From Rhizobium sp. BK313 (GTDB lineage: Bacteria > Pseudomonadota > Alphaproteobacteria > Rhizobiales > Rhizobiaceae): DNA of 64,000 bases. Positions 26,515 to 35,911 of this stretch are shown here, piece after piece. The DNA is taken from NCBI RefSeq assembly GCF_014193655.1, contig NZ_JACHZQ010000001.1:806001-870000 (forward strand). Reading direction: 5' to 3'. The translations under genes and the position numbers were made by a program. The notes beneath the pieces were generated by a model. It worked only from the letters and a program-made list of their open reading frames with translations, made no database searches and had not been told where the DNA came from. How positions within the stretch are numbered: position 1 is the stretch's first letter; every line of letters starts with the position of its first letter.

Positions 26515-27474
26515 ATGTCTTTCCGCATGTCTTTATCCGCTACCGCCTTGTTGTTCGGTACGCTGTTTGCCGGTGCTGCTTTGGCCGAACCCGTCACCGT
26601 GCGTAGCTGCAATCGCGATGTCACCTTCGACAAGGCGCCGGAGCGCGCCGTTTCCAACGACGTCAACCTCACCGAAATGATGCTGGCGCTAAAGCTGCAA
26701 GATCGCATGGTCGGCTACACCGGTGTCTCGGGCTGGAAGACGCTGGATGAAAAGCTGCGCGATGGCATCAAGGAATTGCCGGAACTATCGCCGAAATATC
26801 CGACCAAGGAAGTGTTGCTCGGCGTCAATGCCGACTTTTATTTCGCCGGCTGGAACTATGGCATGAAGGTGGGCGGCGAGGTGACGCCGGAGACTTTGGC
26901 GCCGTTCGGCATCAGGGTCTATGAACTCACCGAATCCTGCATCTTCGTCATGCAGAAGAACAAGCCGACCATGGACGACATGTTCGTCGACCTGCTGAAT
27001 CTCGGCAGGATTTTCCGTGTCGAGGATAGAGCCGAGGCCTTGGTCGCCGGCTATCGCCAGCAGCTCAGCGATATCCAGTCGAAGATAAGTCATGTCGACA
27101 GGCCGACCCGCGTCTTCGTTTATGATTCCGGCGAGGAAAAGCCCTTCACCTCGGGCCGCTACGGCATCCCGACAGCTATGATCGAAGCGGCCGGCGGCAC
27201 CAATGTCATGGACGATGTCGAAAAGAGCTGGACAGAAGTCTCCTGGGAGCCTGTCATCGAGAAGAATCCCGAAGTCATTGTCATCGTCGACTACGGCGAA
27301 GTCACCGCGACCCAGAAGATTGCCTTTTTGAAGAGCAATCCGGCCTTCAAGAACATTGATGCGGTGAAGAACGACCGTTTTGTCGTGCTTCCCTATGTCG
27401 AGGCCACGCCTGGACCGCGCAACATCGAAGCGATCGCAGCGCTTGCGAGGGCGTTCCATCCGGAAGCGATGTAA
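26515..27474 (+). CDS. Periplasmic binding protein of the B12-regulated transporter
   Basis: This 319-residue protein has a signal peptide (MSFRMSLSATALLFGTLFAGAALA) and a class III periplasmic-binding fold (VTVRSCNRDVTFDKAPERAVSNDVNLTEMMLAL is split by a short linker region typical of FepB/BtuF). ATG 26515 has GGAG six bases upstream. It passes its ligand to the permease starting three bases after its stop. Confidence 0.88.
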   Translation: MSFRMSLSATALLFGTLFAGAALAEPVTVRSCNRDVTFDKAPERAVSNDVNLTEMMLALKLQDRMVGYTGVSGWKTLDEKLRDGIKELPELSPKYPTKEVLLGVNADFYFAGWNYGMKVGGEVTPETLAPFGIRVYELTESCIFVMQKNKPTMDDMFVDLLNLGRIFRVEDRAEALVAGYRQQLSDIQSKISHVDRPTRVFVYDSGEEKPFTSGRYGIPTAMIEAAGGTNVMDDVEKSWTEVSWEPVIEKNPEVIVIVDYGEVTATQKIAFLKSNPAFKNIDAVKNDRFVVLPYVEATPGPRNIEAIAALARAFHPEAM

Positions 27475-27477
27475 CGA

Positions 27478-28545
27478 ATGACAGTGCTTATCCGTCCGGT
27501 CGATCGCTGGACGGATCGCTTTTTGGATTTTCGCATGCGCCTTGGCCTTCCCGTTCTGATCCTTCTCCTTGCTGCTTTCCTCGCCATATCGATTACGGCT
27601 GGCGTTTCCTTTGGCGCAGCACCCATCCCATTTGCGACCGTCTGGGCGATCGTCGGCAACAAGCTGCATGCCGGTTTGTTTCCCATCACCTGGTCCGGCG
27701 GGCAGGAAAGCATTGTCTGGGATGTGCGTTTCCCCCGCGTCATTCTGGCATTGCTCGTGGGTGCCGGGCTTGCGGTCACCGGTGCGGTGTTACAGGCTTT
27801 GACACGGAATCCGCTGGCGGATCCGCATCTTCTCGGCGTTTCCTCAGGTGCGGCTTTCGGTGCGATCCTGGCGCTGCTGCATACGGGGCTCATCCTCGGG
27901 CTGTTGACAGTGCCGTTATTCTCCTTTGCCGGCGCGCTGCTTGCCACTGCCGCCGTGGCGCTCGTGACTCGGCTGACGCGCTCACATTCGGCTGACCGCC
28001 TGGTGTTGTCAGGCGTGGCTGTCGCCTTTGTCTTTACCGCGCTTGGCAACCTCCTGATTTTCCTCGGCGACCCCCGAGCGGCCAACACCGTCGTCTTTTG
28101 GATGCTCGGCGGCTTGGGGCTGGCGCAGTGGCAGCATCTGATCTATCCGGCCAGCGTGCTCCTTGTGTGCCTCGCCGTGCTGATGCTGAAATCGCGGGAG
28201 CTGAATGCGCTTGCCATGGGCGACGAGACGGCAGCGACGCTCGGCATTGCCGTATCGCAATTCCGTTTCCTGCTGTTCGTTGTCACGGCGCTGTTGACGG
28301 GCGTCATGGTCGCCTTTTCCGGAGCGATTGGCTTTGTCGGACTGATGGTGCCGCATTTCGTCCGGCTGCTCGTCGGTGGCGACAATGTCCGCGTCGTGCC
28401 TTTGAGTGCCGCCTTCGGAGCCTTGACGTTGGTCTGGGCCGATATGGCCGCGCGATTGATCATGGCGCCGGAGGACATGCCGATTGGCATTGTCACGGGT
28501 CTGGCCGGCGGCATCGCCTTCATTCTGATCCTTCGAAAAAGCTGA
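27478..28545 (+). CDS. FecCD/BtuC-type permease of the B12-regulated transporter
   Basis: This 355-residue integral membrane protein has the family hallmarks RFPRVILALLVGAGLAVTGA, GVSSGAAFGAI and GLMVPHFVRLLVG, with about ten membrane spans. It forms a homodimeric channel with the ATPase encoded at 25723. It is last in the riboswitch-controlled operon. Confidence 0.9.
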   Translation: MTVLIRPVDRWTDRFLDFRMRLGLPVLILLLAAFLAISITAGVSFGAAPIPFATVWAIVGNKLHAGLFPITWSGGQESIVWDVRFPRVILALLVGAGLAVTGAVLQALTRNPLADPHLLGVSSGAAFGAILALLHTGLILGLLTVPLFSFAGALLATAAVALVTRLTRSHSADRLVLSGVAVAFVFTALGNLLIFLGDPRAANTVVFWMLGGLGLAQWQHLIYPASVLLVCLAVLMLKSRELNALAMGDETAATLGIAVSQFRFLLFVVTALLTGVMVAFSGAIGFVGLMVPHFVRLLVGGDNVRVVPLSAAFGALTLVWADMAARLIMAPEDMPIGIVTGLAGGIAFILILRKS

Positions 28546-28621
28546 GCTATGGGCAGCTTTCACCATTGCCTCCCGGCGCCCGTGGACCTATCTCCCGACG
28601 GGCACGCCGGGGGGATAGTAA

Positions 28622-29182
28622 ATGGCCGCAGATTCGATTGTTTGTACGCCTGAGGAAGTATTGAGCTTCTGGTTCGAGGAATGCACGAGCGAGGATTGGT
28701 TCCGCTCGACCGTTGCTCTCGACGAAGAGATGTGCCGCCGGTTTCGCGACACGCACCTGGCACTGGCAGCCGGCGTGCCTGATCTCTGGCGGACAACGCC
28801 CGAAAGCCGGCTGGCAGCGGTCATTGTCCTTGATCAGTTCGCACGCAACATCTATCGCGGCACACCGCTTGCTTTCGCAACGGATGGTTTGGCACTACAG
28901 GCGGCCAAAGAGGCTTTGGAGGTCGGTGCGGATCGTGGGGTGCCGGCGGAATGGCGGATATTCTTCTACATGCCGTTCGAGCACGCCGAGGACCTTGCCG
29001 AACAAGATCGGGCTGTCGCGCTTTTCCGCTCACTCGGTATTGATGAGCAGATCGACTATGCGCTTCGGCATCGCACAGTCATTGCTGCCTACGGCCGCTT
29101 CCCGCATCGCAACGCCATCCTTGGACGCGTCTCGACAGAGGCTGAGAAAGATTATCTCGCCCAGCCCGGAGCAGGCTTCTGA
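28622..29182 (+). CDS. DUF924 family protein
   Basis: This 186-residue soluble protein matches DUF924 with VLSFWFEE near the start, VIVLDQFARNIYRGTPLAFA in the middle and FFYMPFEHAEDLAEQD. The family has a TPR-like helical fold and no settled function. GGGGGGATAG precedes the ATG. It lies 76 bases after the transporter and might be co-transcribed, though the palindromic spacer (CCTATCTCCCGACGGGCACGCC region) may separate them. Confidence 0.88.
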   Translation: MAADSIVCTPEEVLSFWFEECTSEDWFRSTVALDEEMCRRFRDTHLALAAGVPDLWRTTPESRLAAVIVLDQFARNIYRGTPLAFATDGLALQAAKEALEVGADRGVPAEWRIFFYMPFEHAEDLAEQDRAVALFRSLGIDEQIDYALRHRTVIAAYGRFPHRNAILGRVSTEAEKDYLAQPGAGF

Positions 29183-29344
29183 TGGGATAATGCTGGTGAA
29201 TGCCTTTGTGTCGCCTTTCTTTGCCTTACAAGGCAGTATGAAATTCGCAATCACACTACAGGAAGATTCTATTCTTCCATTTTTTCGTGCGGCGAATCCG
29301 TTTGTTCAGCCGCCGGCGACTTTATCTGCGACGAGGAGCTTTGC

Positions 29345-31975
29345 TTGCGCCTGCTGAAACACCGCCTCCGTTTTTTACCCGTGCTGCTTCTGGGACTGAG
29401 CGCAGCCATAGTTGCCGGTCCTTCGACGGGCCGGCACGCTTTGGCGCAGGATCAGCAACAGGCCCAGCCTACTCAGCAACCGGAGAAGCAGCCCGCCGGT
29501 CAGCCGCCCCAGTCGCCACAGCTTGCGAACGGTTTGCTGGACGCTGCCGTTGCCGATCTCAACAAGGCCAAGAAGGACTTTGCCTCGATCGAGGATGACT
29601 CGAAAGAAGGAGGGGCTGATGACAATGCGCTGGTGGCACTTTCGGGCCGGACGGATGAACTCGGTCGCTCCGTAGCGGCGATTTCGGCGCGGTTGAAGCC
29701 GCGCTCCACCGAGATCGATGCGCGCCTGACGCAGCTCGGCCCGCCGCCTAAGGAGGGCCAGCCGCCGGAAGCGGCGATCGTCACCCAGGAGCGTGACCGT
29801 CTCAACGCCGAACGTTCCCAAATCAGCGCTGTGACCGTCGACTCCGACAATCTCGTTGCTGCGACCAATCGGCTGGCGATGCAGCTCATCGAGATGCGTC
29901 GCAAGCTGTTTGCCGAGACTCTGTTCAAACGCACGGGAATCTCTGCCGGCACGTTCGAGGATGCGGGCGCAGCACTGGGCAACGAAGGCGTAGAGTTCCG
30001 CGATGCAGTGACAAGTTGGATCGGTTTCGTCCTGAAGGCCAAGCTCGGCTCGTTCCTGGTCGCAGTCTTCCTGTCACTCGGTGCGGGGTTGATTTTTCTG
30101 GCCGGTGGCTACCGGCTGTTCCGCAGATACTATGTGCGGGACGAAAACATCGAAAATCCGCCCTATATCAGCCGCCTCTCGGTCGCCTTCTGGTCGACGC
30201 TGATCCGCACGCTGTCGCTGGTCGCATTCCTTGTTACATCCTTTTTTTGCCTGTCGAATTTCAATGTGCTGCGGCCGGATATCGCGCCGATACTGGCCGC
30301 TTTCTTCGGTTTCATCGGACTGGTCTATTTCGTCGGCCGTCTGACCAATGCCGTTTTTGCACCTTTCAGGCCACATTGGCGGCTCGTTAAACTGTCCAAT
30401 AAAGGCGCCCGTTCGCTCAGTTGGTGCATGCAGGCTATGGCCGTCGTCAACGGTCTTGACTACGTTTTCGACCGCATCAGCGAATCCATGGGCTCGCCAG
30501 TTGTCGTGACGGTGGCCAAGAGCTTCTTTGCGGCTCTGCTGATTGGCCTGATCCTGATTGCAGCTTCCTTCGGATCGCCTATCCTTGCAAAGAACAGCGA
30601 TCCCGATGCCCCCGGCCGTCACTGGCCGCATGGCATGGCGATTATCCTTCGGGTGCTCGGCATATTGCTGATCTTCACGGCCGTTATCGGCTATGTCGGT
30701 CTGGCGCGTTTCATCGCAACGCAGCTGATCGTCACCAGCGCCGTTCTGGTGACGATGTATCTCGGCTTCCAGCTCGGAAAATCGGTGTCGCGGCAAGGCG
30801 TTTTTGCCGAGACGGCCATCGGGCGTTTCCTCGAAAACCGCTTCGAGCTCGGTGACGTCGCTCTCGATCAGGCTGGTCTTGCTGCCGGCCTAGCAACCTA
30901 CGCCGTCGCGCTTCTGACCGGCATTCCGCTGATCCTGCTTTCCTGGGGGTTCCATATCCAGGATCTGGAGCTGCTTGCCTATCGGCTGTTCACCGAAATC
31001 CGGATCGGCAATATGTCGATTTCGCTGGTTGGCATCCTGGCGGGCGTCCTGCTCTTTGCCGGCGGCTATCTGGTGACGCGCTGGTTCCAGCGGTGGCTGG
31101 ACAGCAATGTCATGGCGCGCGGTCAGGTGGATTTGGGGGTGCGCAACTCCGTCAGGACCGGCATCGGCTATCTTGGTGTCGCAGTGGCGGCGATCATCGC
31201 GATTTCGGCGGCCGGCATCGATCTGTCGAGCCTGGCACTCGTCGCCAGCGCGCTCTCGGTCGGTATCGGTTTCGGCCTGCAGAATATCGTGTCGAACTTC
31301 GTCTCGGGCCTGATCCTGCTGGTCGAGCGGCCCTTCAAGGTCGGCGACTGGATCGTTTCGGGTACCTCGGAAGGTATCGTCAAGCGCATCTCGGTGCGCG
31401 CAACCGAGATCGAAACTTTCCGCAAGCAGTCGATCATCGTGCCGAATTCGGAACTGATCAACGGCTCGGTCGGCAACTGGACGCACCGCAACCGGCTGGC
31501 TCGCTCGGAAATTCCGGTTTCCGTCAGTTTCGATGCCGATCCGCAAAGGGTGATGGATCTACTGCTGGAGCTCGTACGCGACATCCCGAAGGTCCTCAGA
31601 AATCCGGAGCCGCACGTCGAATTCCTGCGCATCGGTCCGTCCTCGCTCGATTTCGAGATGCGCTTCTATCTCTCCGATCTTTCCGACGGCATGGAGATCC
31701 GCAATAATCTGCGGATCGATATCCTGAAGCGTTTCCGTGAAGAGGGGATTGCCATTCCCTATCCGCATCAGGAGCTGCACATCGTCCGCGACAGCAAGCG
31801 GGGCAGGCAGACCGACCTTTTGGCGAGCACCAATCTCGCCGACTCCGCGGATGGGCCGGAAGTCGTGAGCGAAGATGTCGTGGAAGACATTGCTCAACCG
31901 GCCGAAGAGCGACTGCCGCAGCCGCAGGAGGCCAAGAGCGTCGGCCGCCGTCGCGGCAGGGCGCCAGCCCAGTGA
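29345..31975 (+). CDS. Large MscS-family mechanosensitive channel (DUF3772)
   Basis: This 876-residue inner-membrane protein has a signal-like N-terminus, a Gln/Pro-rich linker, a periplasmic DUF3772 coiled-coil region to about residue 210, several membrane spans and a C-terminal MscS domain. The pore helix and beta domain are clear in ALSVGIGFGLQNIVSNFVSG and LLVERPFKVGDWI (about residues 635-670). It should release solutes on osmotic downshock. The TTG start at 29345 has GAGGAG six bases upstream and no better start is near. Confidence 0.9.
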   Translation: MRLLKHRLRFLPVLLLGLSAAIVAGPSTGRHALAQDQQQAQPTQQPEKQPAGQPPQSPQLANGLLDAAVADLNKAKKDFASIEDDSKEGGADDNALVALSGRTDELGRSVAAISARLKPRSTEIDARLTQLGPPPKEGQPPEAAIVTQERDRLNAERSQISAVTVDSDNLVAATNRLAMQLIEMRRKLFAETLFKRTGISAGTFEDAGAALGNEGVEFRDAVTSWIGFVLKAKLGSFLVAVFLSLGAGLIFLAGGYRLFRRYYVRDENIENPPYISRLSVAFWSTLIRTLSLVAFLVTSFFCLSNFNVLRPDIAPILAAFFGFIGLVYFVGRLTNAVFAPFRPHWRLVKLSNKGARSLSWCMQAMAVVNGLDYVFDRISESMGSPVVVTVAKSFFAALLIGLILIAASFGSPILAKNSDPDAPGRHWPHGMAIILRVLGILLIFTAVIGYVGLARFIATQLIVTSAVLVTMYLGFQLGKSVSRQGVFAETAIGRFLENRFELGDVALDQAGLAAGLATYAVALLTGIPLILLSWGFHIQDLELLAYRLFTEIRIGNMSISLVGILAGVLLFAGGYLVTRWFQRWLDSNVMARGQVDLGVRNSVRTGIGYLGVAVAAIIAISAAGIDLSSLALVASALSVGIGFGLQNIVSNFVSGLILLVERPFKVGDWIVSGTSEGIVKRISVRATEIETFRKQSIIVPNSELINGSVGNWTHRNRLARSEIPVSVSFDADPQRVMDLLLELVRDIPKVLRNPEPHVEFLRIGPSSLDFEMRFYLSDLSDGMEIRNNLRIDILKRFREEGIAIPYPHQELHIVRDSKRGRQTDLLASTNLADSADGPEVVSEDVVEDIAQPAEERLPQPQEAKSVGRRRGRAPAQ

Positions 31976-32217
31976 CGTGATCGCGACAGTTTCATGGCGC
32001 AGCAATGGGTGAGGGAGTCCGCCATCCTTACCCGAGCCGCATGAAAATACGGAAAAAAGCTATTTCCCGCTTGTCTATCCACACATCGTCGCGGCAAGCT
32101 TTCCCCATGTCGTAATCAGGCATTTGGCGGGCGAACCGGAACTGCATAGTCCACGGCAATGGTGATTTCTCCCGGATAGGGGCCGGGGTCGCTCAATCCT
32201 AAAGAGGTAGCTTTTCC

Positions 32218-34731
32218 ATGAAAACACATGCACGGGCCGTCGTTATCGGAGGTGGCGTCGTCGGCGTCTCGACGCTGTATCACTTGGCGAAGAAGGGTTG
32301 GGACGACGTCGTCCTGCTGGAGCGGAAGGAGCTGACCTCCGGTTCGACCTGGCATGCAGCCGGTCTGCTGCCGCTCTTCAATATGAGCTACTCGGTCGGC
32401 CAGATTCACAAATATTCGGTGAAGTTCTATCAGGAGCTGCAGCAAGAGACCGGCATGAATGTCGGCTTCAGCCAGGTCTCCAATATTCGTCTCGCCCGCA
32501 CCAAGGATCGCTGGGACGAATACATGTATTATGCCGGGATTGCCGAGACGATCGGCGTCAAGGTCAACATTCTGACGCCCGAGCAGGTCAAGGAAATCTG
32601 GCCGCTCTGCGAGACGGATGGCCTGCTTGGCGCGATCCAGCATCCTGATGACGGCTATATCCAGCCAGCCGATCTGACGCAGGCGCTGGCCAAGGGCGCG
32701 CGCGACCGCGGTGCAACGATCTATCGCAACACCACGGTAACGGCGATCGAGCAACTCCCCGACGGGCTATGGAAGGTGACGACGGACAAGGGCGAAATCA
32801 CCGCTGAACACATCGTCTCCTGCACGGGCAATTTTGCCCGCAGGACCGGTGAGATGGTCGGCATCAGCATTCCCGTTATCCCGGTCGAGCATCAATATAT
32901 CGTCACCGAGCCGCATCCGGCGATCTTGGAGCGCAAGGCCAAGGGCCTGCCGGAAATGGGCGTGCTGCGCGAGTCCGATAGCGCCTGGTATATGCGCGAG
33001 GAAAATGGCGGTCTTCTGCTCGGCCCCTATGAGCACGGTGCCCCGGCCTGCTATGTCGACGGCCCATCCGACGACAGCGAATACGAGCTCTTTCAGGAGG
33101 AACTCGACCGCCTTATGCCGCACATCGAAACGGCAATCACGCGTGTTCCGGCCTTCGGCGAAGTCGGTATCAAAAAGGTTTATAACGGTGCTATCGCCTA
33201 TACGCCGGACGGCAATCCGATTGTCGGCCCCGCGCCGGGCCTCAAGAATTTCTGGCTCAATGAAGGCCACTCCTTCGGCATTACCGCTGCCGGCGGCGCC
33301 GGCTGGCAGCTCGCCGAATGGATCGTCGACGGCGAACCGACCGTCGACATGATGGGCGTCGATCCCCGCCGCTTCGGCCCCTATGCCAACGAAGGTTACC
33401 TAATCGCGAAGAACGAAGAGGCCTATGCCAACGTCTTCACTATGCACTATCCGGACGAAGAACGTGCCGCCGCCCGCCCGCTGAAGACGACGCCGGTCTA
33501 TGATCGTCTGAAGGCGATGGGTGCTGTCTTCGGCTCCGTCTACGGCTGGGAACGAGCCAACTGGTTTGCGCCTGATGGTTATGAAGTTCCGAAGGACCAG
33601 CTCGGCGTCGGCGTAGATGTCTTGACCAACCACAACTACGCGCCGCCGACCGAAGATGGCCGCGTCGTCGAGCGCTGGTCGTTCCGCCGCTCCAACTATT
33701 TCGAGCATGTCGGCAACGAAGTGCTGAACGTCAGCAAGAAGGTCGGCGTCCTTGACATGTCCGCCTTCGCCAAGATGGAAGTATCCGGTCCCGGCGCTCG
33801 CGCCTGGCTGGAATCGATCTTCGCCAATGCCATTCCGAAGAAGCGCGGCCGCATCGCGCTCTGCCATCTCCTGACGGTACAGGGCGGTGTGCGCGCCGAA
33901 TTCACGGTCTATGAATGGGCCCCGGGCCGCTTCTACCTGGTCTCGGCCGGTGCCTATGAAGCGCATGATCATGATTACCTGCGCAAGCTTGCGCCGACGG
34001 ACGGCTCGGTTCGCCTGCAGCAGATCACCCAGCGCCTCGGCGTTCTCGTGCTCGCTGGCCCGAGGTCGCGCGATGTCCTGAAGAAGCTCACCCGCACCAG
34101 CCTTGAAAGCAAGGATTTCCCTTGGCTTTCCGGCAAGGAGATCTCGGTCGGTGCGGCGACCGCCCATGCGCTGCGCGTCAATTTCGTCGGCGAGCTCGGA
34201 TGGGAATTGCATCATCCGATCGAAATGCAGAACTATATCTTCGACAAGCTGATGGAAGCTGGCGCCGAATTCGGCATCAAGCCCTTCGGCATCCGTGCCA
34301 TGCTCTCCATGTCGGTCGAAAAGTCCTACCGGCTGATCCCGCGTGAAATGTCGATCGAGTACAATGCCTATGAATCGGCGCTCGACCGCTTTATTAAGCC
34401 CGAGAAGGAATTCCTCGGTCGCGAAGGGCTGCTTGCTTATAAGGATAAGGGTCTGAAGTGGAATTTCGCGACGCTGGTGGTCGAGACCGGCAACGATGTC
34501 GATGCCCGTGGCTCGGAAGCGATCTATAACGAAGCCGGCGAACTTATCGGCCGCGCCACCAACGGCACTTACGGTTTCCGCATCGGCAAGTCGCTGGCGC
34601 TCGCGATGCTGAAGCCGGGCTATGCCGTGGAGGGCACGAAGCTCAAGATCAAGATATTGGGAACGATCTATACCGCGACCGTTGTCGGCGAGAGCCCGTT
34701 TGATCCGGACAATGCGGCGCTACGTGCCTGA
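32218..34731 (+). CDS. Dimethylglycine/sarcosine dehydrogenase-like FAD and folate enzyme
   Basis: This 837-residue protein fuses an N-terminal FAD-dependent oxidoreductase (VVIGGGVVGVSTLYHLAKK; covalent-FAD His46 in STWHAAGLLP) to a C-terminal GcvT aminomethyltransferase domain (GELGWELHHPIEMQNYIF) with GcvT_C (PFDPDNAALR end). Such enzymes demethylate dimethylglycine or sarcosine and pass the one-carbon unit to tetrahydrofolate. AAAGAGGTAGC precedes the ATG. A GlxA/GbdR-like regulator encoded at 37263 may control it, with response regulators between. Confidence 0.9.
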   Translation: MKTHARAVVIGGGVVGVSTLYHLAKKGWDDVVLLERKELTSGSTWHAAGLLPLFNMSYSVGQIHKYSVKFYQELQQETGMNVGFSQVSNIRLARTKDRWDEYMYYAGIAETIGVKVNILTPEQVKEIWPLCETDGLLGAIQHPDDGYIQPADLTQALAKGARDRGATIYRNTTVTAIEQLPDGLWKVTTDKGEITAEHIVSCTGNFARRTGEMVGISIPVIPVEHQYIVTEPHPAILERKAKGLPEMGVLRESDSAWYMREENGGLLLGPYEHGAPACYVDGPSDDSEYELFQEELDRLMPHIETAITRVPAFGEVGIKKVYNGAIAYTPDGNPIVGPAPGLKNFWLNEGHSFGITAAGGAGWQLAEWIVDGEPTVDMMGVDPRRFGPYANEGYLIAKNEEAYANVFTMHYPDEERAAARPLKTTPVYDRLKAMGAVFGSVYGWERANWFAPDGYEVPKDQLGVGVDVLTNHNYAPPTEDGRVVERWSFRRSNYFEHVGNEVLNVSKKVGVLDMSAFAKMEVSGPGARAWLESIFANAIPKKRGRIALCHLLTVQGGVRAEFTVYEWAPGRFYLVSAGAYEAHDHDYLRKLAPTDGSVRLQQITQRLGVLVLAGPRSRDVLKKLTRTSLESKDFPWLSGKEISVGAATAHALRVNFVGELGWELHHPIEMQNYIFDKLMEAGAEFGIKPFGIRAMLSMSVEKSYRLIPREMSIEYNAYESALDRFIKPEKEFLGREGLLAYKDKGLKWNFATLVVETGNDVDARGSEAIYNEAGELIGRATNGTYGFRIGKSLALAMLKPGYAVEGTKLKIKILGTIYTATVVGESPFDPDNAALRA

Positions 34732-34758
34732 TATCTGAACTTTCAGAGTATAGTATAT

Positions 34759-34787
34759 GAGGAGGCGACCCCGTGGTTGCCTTCTTC
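34759..34787 (+). terminator. Hairpin after the dimethylglycine dehydrogenase gene
   Basis: GAGGAGGCGACC pairs with GGTTGCCTTCTTC using G-U pairs across a four-base loop and is followed by ATTTATG. It starts 28 bases after the stop and looks like a moderate intrinsic terminator. Confidence 0.55.
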
Positions 34788-34878
34788 ATTTATGGGAAAC
34801 CAGTCGACTTAATAAATACTCAAGCGCTTTGCTGTAGAAAATTCGGAAGGGGCCGATTTTCTATTAGCAGGTTTTATC

Positions 34879-35709
34879 ATGCCATTTTTGGGTATTTCGG
34901 GAATGCAGTATTCCGGCGGCTCGCTTGCTGGAGCGCGCATTCTTCTCGCCGAGGATTCGAATGTCTTTACATCGATGATCAGCGCGAAGCTGAAGGAACT
35001 CTTCGACATCGACATCGAAATCTGCCGGAACTTCGAGGAGTTGCAGCTTGCCTACGACAAGTCGTCGGAGCCGATCCGGTTGGCGATTTCCAACATCAAT
35101 TTGCCGGGGGCGGAAAAGGGCGAGGCGCTGGAATATCTAATCGATCTCAGCATTCCGACGATCGTGTTCACCGGTACCTTCCAGGAAGGTATGCGCGACG
35201 AACTGATCGCCAAGGATATTGTCGACTATATTCTCAAGGACAATATTTTCGCCGTCGATCTGCTGGCGGAGTCGATCTGCCGCTTCCTTACCAATCACCG
35301 TCATCATGTGTTGATTGTCGACGATAGCGCCACGGCACGTGCGCTGCTGTCCAGCCGCCTGAAACGCTATAATTTCCGTGTCAGTGTCGCCGAGAACGGC
35401 AACAAGGCGCTTGAGATCCTGAAGGCCAACCGCGACATCGGCCTGATGGTCACCGATTACAACATGCCCGATATCGACGGCTTCGAACTGACGCGCCGAA
35501 TCCGCGCCAGCATCGGCTCGCATGAGTTGCGCATCATCGGTGTCTCGTCCTCTACAAACCGTCTGTTGTCGGCGCGCTTTCTCAAAGCTGGCGGCAATGA
35601 TTTCATTTTGCGACCGTTCATCGACGAAGAATTCTATTGCCGCGTGAATCAAAATCTCGACACGTTGCTGCAGATCCAATCGATGCGGCAGATAAGGTTG
35701 AGTGCCTGA
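34879..35709 (+). CDS. Response regulator with two receiver domains, first one lacking its phospho-Asp
   Basis: This 276-residue protein consists of two receiver domains and no output domain. The first has the acidic pair (E25-D26) but Asn72 where the phosphoacceptor Asp should be (AISN-INLPG); codon 35092-35094 is AAC. The second (LIVDDSATARALLSSRL, MVTDYNMPDIDG) has all key residues. It may act as a phosphate sink or adaptor for the neighbouring GGDEF protein, to which it is clearly related. The ATG follows AGCAGG weakly. Confidence 0.87.
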   Translation: MPFLGISGMQYSGGSLAGARILLAEDSNVFTSMISAKLKELFDIDIEICRNFEELQLAYDKSSEPIRLAISNINLPGAEKGEALEYLIDLSIPTIVFTGTFQEGMRDELIAKDIVDYILKDNIFAVDLLAESICRFLTNHRHHVLIVDDSATARALLSSRLKRYNFRVSVAENGNKALEILKANRDIGLMVTDYNMPDIDGFELTRRIRASIGSHELRIIGVSSSTNRLLSARFLKAGGNDFILRPFIDEEFYCRVNQNLDTLLQIQSMRQIRLSA

Positions 35710-35911
35710 CGTGCCGGAGGAAGGGATCGATCGATATTCAGAAATACAAAATATGAGGATAACTCATTTTTTGTACAAGATTTCTGCAATCTATGGTTCC
35801 AATTTCTTCACGAATCCTGTTCACGATGGAACTGAAGAGCGATGTCGTTTCGCTCGCAATGGGCAACCGCGATCAGTGCGTGCCAGGTCGTCTGGGAGGA
35901 CGTAAAGGGAA

